NCBI GenBank assembly: GCA_016220095.1 | Contig: JACRIJ010000104.1 | Span: forward strand, 1 to 64,000 | Origin: Planctomycetota bacterium | Lineage (GTDB): Bacteria > Planctomycetota > MHYJ01 > JACQXL01 > JACRIJ01 | Reading direction: 5' to 3' | Length of the DNA stretch: 64,000 nt | In this document: positions 60,002 through 64,000 of the stretch, piece by piece | How positions within the stretch are numbered: position 1 is the stretch's first letter | Layout: the number at the start of each line of letters is the position of its first letter | Notes under the pieces: model-generated | Database searches by the model: none | What the model saw: the letters and a program-made list of their open reading frames with translations, nothing else | Told to the model about the DNA's origin: nothing | Position numbers and translations under genes: made by a program

Positions 60002-61180
60002 ATGAGCAATCCGTTAAAGGAATACGTTTCCGCTGTTATTTCAGGGCGGTTTCGGCAGTTCGGTTGCGACCCGGGGGATGGACCGGGTTTGAAAAACATA
60101 AACAAGCCGGAACTCATAGAATTCATTATCGCCGAAGGGCTTGCGCCGGTCATATATGATTTGTGCGGGCATGGAGATCCCTTGTCTTTGTTTGGCAAAT
60201 GCCTTCATCAGGCGTACTTGCAAACCGCGATGCGCAATACCCTTTTGTTTTCTGAGTTCGCGAAAATAGCGGAACAGGCAAAATTTCCTGTCATGCCGCT
60301 CAAGGGTGCATTCCTGACAATGAAGGTGTATGGCAATCCTAACCTGCGGCCCATGCAGGATATTGATGTACTTGTGAAAAAACAGGACGTTACGGCAATG
60401 GAAACGCTTCTGCGGGAACGCGGATACGGGCGGCTGGAGGCATGCGTGCAGGATGAAAAATGCAAAATGAAGAATGAAGAACGGACGCGGTTTCCGGGCA
60501 TCGGGCTTATAAATGAACAAACACGCAGTCCCGCGTATTCAATCAATTCAATCTACCTGCGCAAGTACATTGACGGCAATAAATACCTGTTCTCGGACGT
60601 ACATGTGCACTGGCATTGGATTAACGCGTCATATTATTTGAATTTTGAAAAAATAGATATTGACGAAATATGGAAAACTGCGCGTGAGATTGAGTGGCAG
60701 AATGGAACGAAAGCCTATGCGGTGCCGGACGAACTATTGCTTCTGCATCTGGCCGAACATAATCTCAAACACAATTTCCGCAAGATGGTTAAATTGCTTG
60801 ACGTGGCGATGGTATTGAAGAAATGCAGTATGGATTGGGATAGGGTGGAACGATATGCGCGTCAATTCAATCTCATCAAGCCGTTGCTATATACGTTGAT
60901 TTTTACGGAAGACGCGTTTCCGGGCGCAGTGCCAGCGGGAATTATCCGGCGTTTTGATTGCGGGCCGCGGACGCATTTGGAATTACGGTTTGAAAGGATG
61001 ATAAAAAGCGGCGTGCGTAAGACGGGGATGAATTGGCTGGTGTATCAGAGCATGTGCGGGGGCGGTTATGGACGTCTGAAAACGGCCGTTCGCCTTGCCG
61101 CGTCGCTGTTCTGCCGCAAAGGCGGATTGGGCCGCTTGGCCGGGGCCGTGGATATATTTCCTATGAGGGTTCTTTCCTGA
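60002..61180 (+). CDS. Uncharacterised nucleotidyltransferase family protein with repeat-derived insertion
   Basis: MPLKGAFLTMKVYGNPNLRPMQDIDVLVKKQDV NTase signature; HLAEHNLKHNF. Confidence 0.8.
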   Translation: MSNPLKEYVSAVISGRFRQFGCDPGDGPGLKNINKPELIEFIIAEGLAPVIYDLCGHGDPLSLFGKCLHQAYLQTAMRNTLLFSEFAKIAEQAKFPVMPLKGAFLTMKVYGNPNLRPMQDIDVLVKKQDVTAMETLLRERGYGRLEACVQDEKCKMKNEERTRFPGIGLINEQTRSPAYSINSIYLRKYIDGNKYLFSDVHVHWHWINASYYLNFEKIDIDEIWKTAREIEWQNGTKAYAVPDELLLLHLAEHNLKHNFRKMVKLLDVAMVLKKCSMDWDRVERYARQFNLIKPLLYTLIFTEDAFPGAVPAGIIRRFDCGPRTHLELRFERMIKSGVRKTGMNWLVYQSMCGGGYGRLKTAVRLAASLFCRKGGLGRLAGAVDIFPMRVLS

Positions 61181-61310
61181 GCAAATAAAACATAAACCAG
61201 ACAGGTATGCAGAGAAGCAATAGTAACAGCGTTAGAATTGCTATTGCCATCCAATTAGGCATTTTGCCGATAAAGTCAAATTTCGCAAAAAGCGTAGAAC
61301 TTATTGCCAT
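61161..61310 (-). CDS. Possible small membrane protein
   Basis: MAISSTLFAKFDFIGKMPNWMAIAILTLLLLLLCIPVWFMFYLLRKEPS; fits spacer and has a clean TM. Confidence 0.35.
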   Translation of the reverse strand: MAISSTLFAKFDFIGKMPNWMAIAILTLLLLLLCIPVWFMFYLLRKEPS

Positions 61311-61355
61311 CCATGCGGCGAAAATACTTGAATACCCAAACCGCGGATGATATAA

Positions 61356-63380
<2,025 letters not shown>

Positions 63381-63432
63381 ATTTAAAATTTCAGATTCAA
63401 GAATTAAGGTTTTTGTTGAAAGTCTGGTACTT

Positions 63433-64000
63433 ATGCGCAAAAAAAACATAATTTATTTTTTCCTGAGCTTATTAATGTTTTCCGGCCTGCGGGCCGATGA
63501 ACCGGTTGAGCCGAAATCCGCGTTGAACGATTCCCAGCCGCACGTCTTGAGCGAGATACTCCAGGCCATAACGGATCCTGTCATGTGCATCGCAAGAACC
63601 GATGCGGACAATGACGGCTCGGATGACATTGTCTTGGTAACATTGAATAACAAAATACTAGCATTGCTTGCGCAGGAATCCCTTGATTTCGACGGCAATA
63701 AAACAATTTCCTTTATCGTAAAGCCGGTGACTCCGCCAGTTATTCCGAAGCCGCCGGAGAAAACTGATCCGGAATTAACCCCGCCGAATAGAGAGCCCAT
63801 GCTGGTCACGGCTGTTATTGCGGACATTAACAACGATGAATATGACGATATAATTCTCGCGTACGCCGGCACGGAGTCATCTCCCGTAAGAATTCTCTGC
63901 GGAAACAGCAACGGCGAATATTCCGACGAATCCGAAGGCATTTTGCCGCACCTTGACATTGCCGCGCCGGCATTATTGAAAACTGCGGATGTAGATTCAG
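63433..64000 (+). CDS. Partial secreted FG-GAP/VCBS-like protein, paralogue of 9435-13775, cut by window end
   Basis: My own translation: MRKKNIIYFFLSLLMFSGLRADEPVEPKSALNDSQPHVLSEILQAITDPVMCIARTDADNDGSDDIVLVTLNNKIL...VIADINNDEYDDIILAYAGTESSPVRILCGNSNGEYSDE; no stop inside window so absent from ORF track. Confidence 0.75.
   Translation, partial: MRKKNIIYFFLSLLMFSGLRADEPVEPKSALNDSQPHVLSEILQAITDPVMCIARTDADNDGSDDIVLVTLNNKILALLAQESLDFDGNKTISFIVKPVTPPVIPKPPEKTDPELTPPNREPMLVTAVIADINNDEYDDIILAYAGTESSPVRILCGNSNGEYSDESEGILPHLDIAAPALLKTADVDS

Overview
Protein-dense bacterial window from an uncultured-looking anaerobe; taxonomy cannot be fixed from sequence alone. No rRNA, tRNA, CRISPR array or transposase was recognised. 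Main blocks: (1) four-subunit 2-oxoacid/pyruvate:ferredoxin oxidoreductase; (2) a sensor kinase with a periplasmic CXXCH heme motif plus a sigma54 response regulator; (3) large secreted or lipoprotein repeat proteins; (4) bioF-like gene; (5) an ~18.5 kb multiheme cytochrome cluster (five cytochromes, 86 CXXCH plus 3 CX4CH motifs by my count) with NHL proteins, System II cytochrome c maturation (ResB/CcsA), a B12-type radical SAM protein, a putative outer-membrane beta-barrel carrying an internal six-blade NHL propeller, and two small lipoproteins; (6) UbiA, rubredoxin, flavodiiron and ferritin-like genes; (7) a partial ATP synthase operon that stops after atpA; (8) a degenerate beta-carbonic-anhydrase-like gene, NfeD-like/flotillin pair and an SPFH-remnant protein; (9) a protein combining two RpoA-CTD-like domains with a sigma4-like HTH, next to a restriction-modification-like locus; (10) gyrA, a nucleotidyltransferase, ligA and a second FG-GAP-type secreted protein cut by the window end. 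Intergenic DNA is full of several families of short degenerate or palindromic repeats, one of which appears to sit in-frame inside two coding sequences. The best candidate for an undescribed system is the cytochrome / NHL-barrel cluster at 16.2-35.2 kb.
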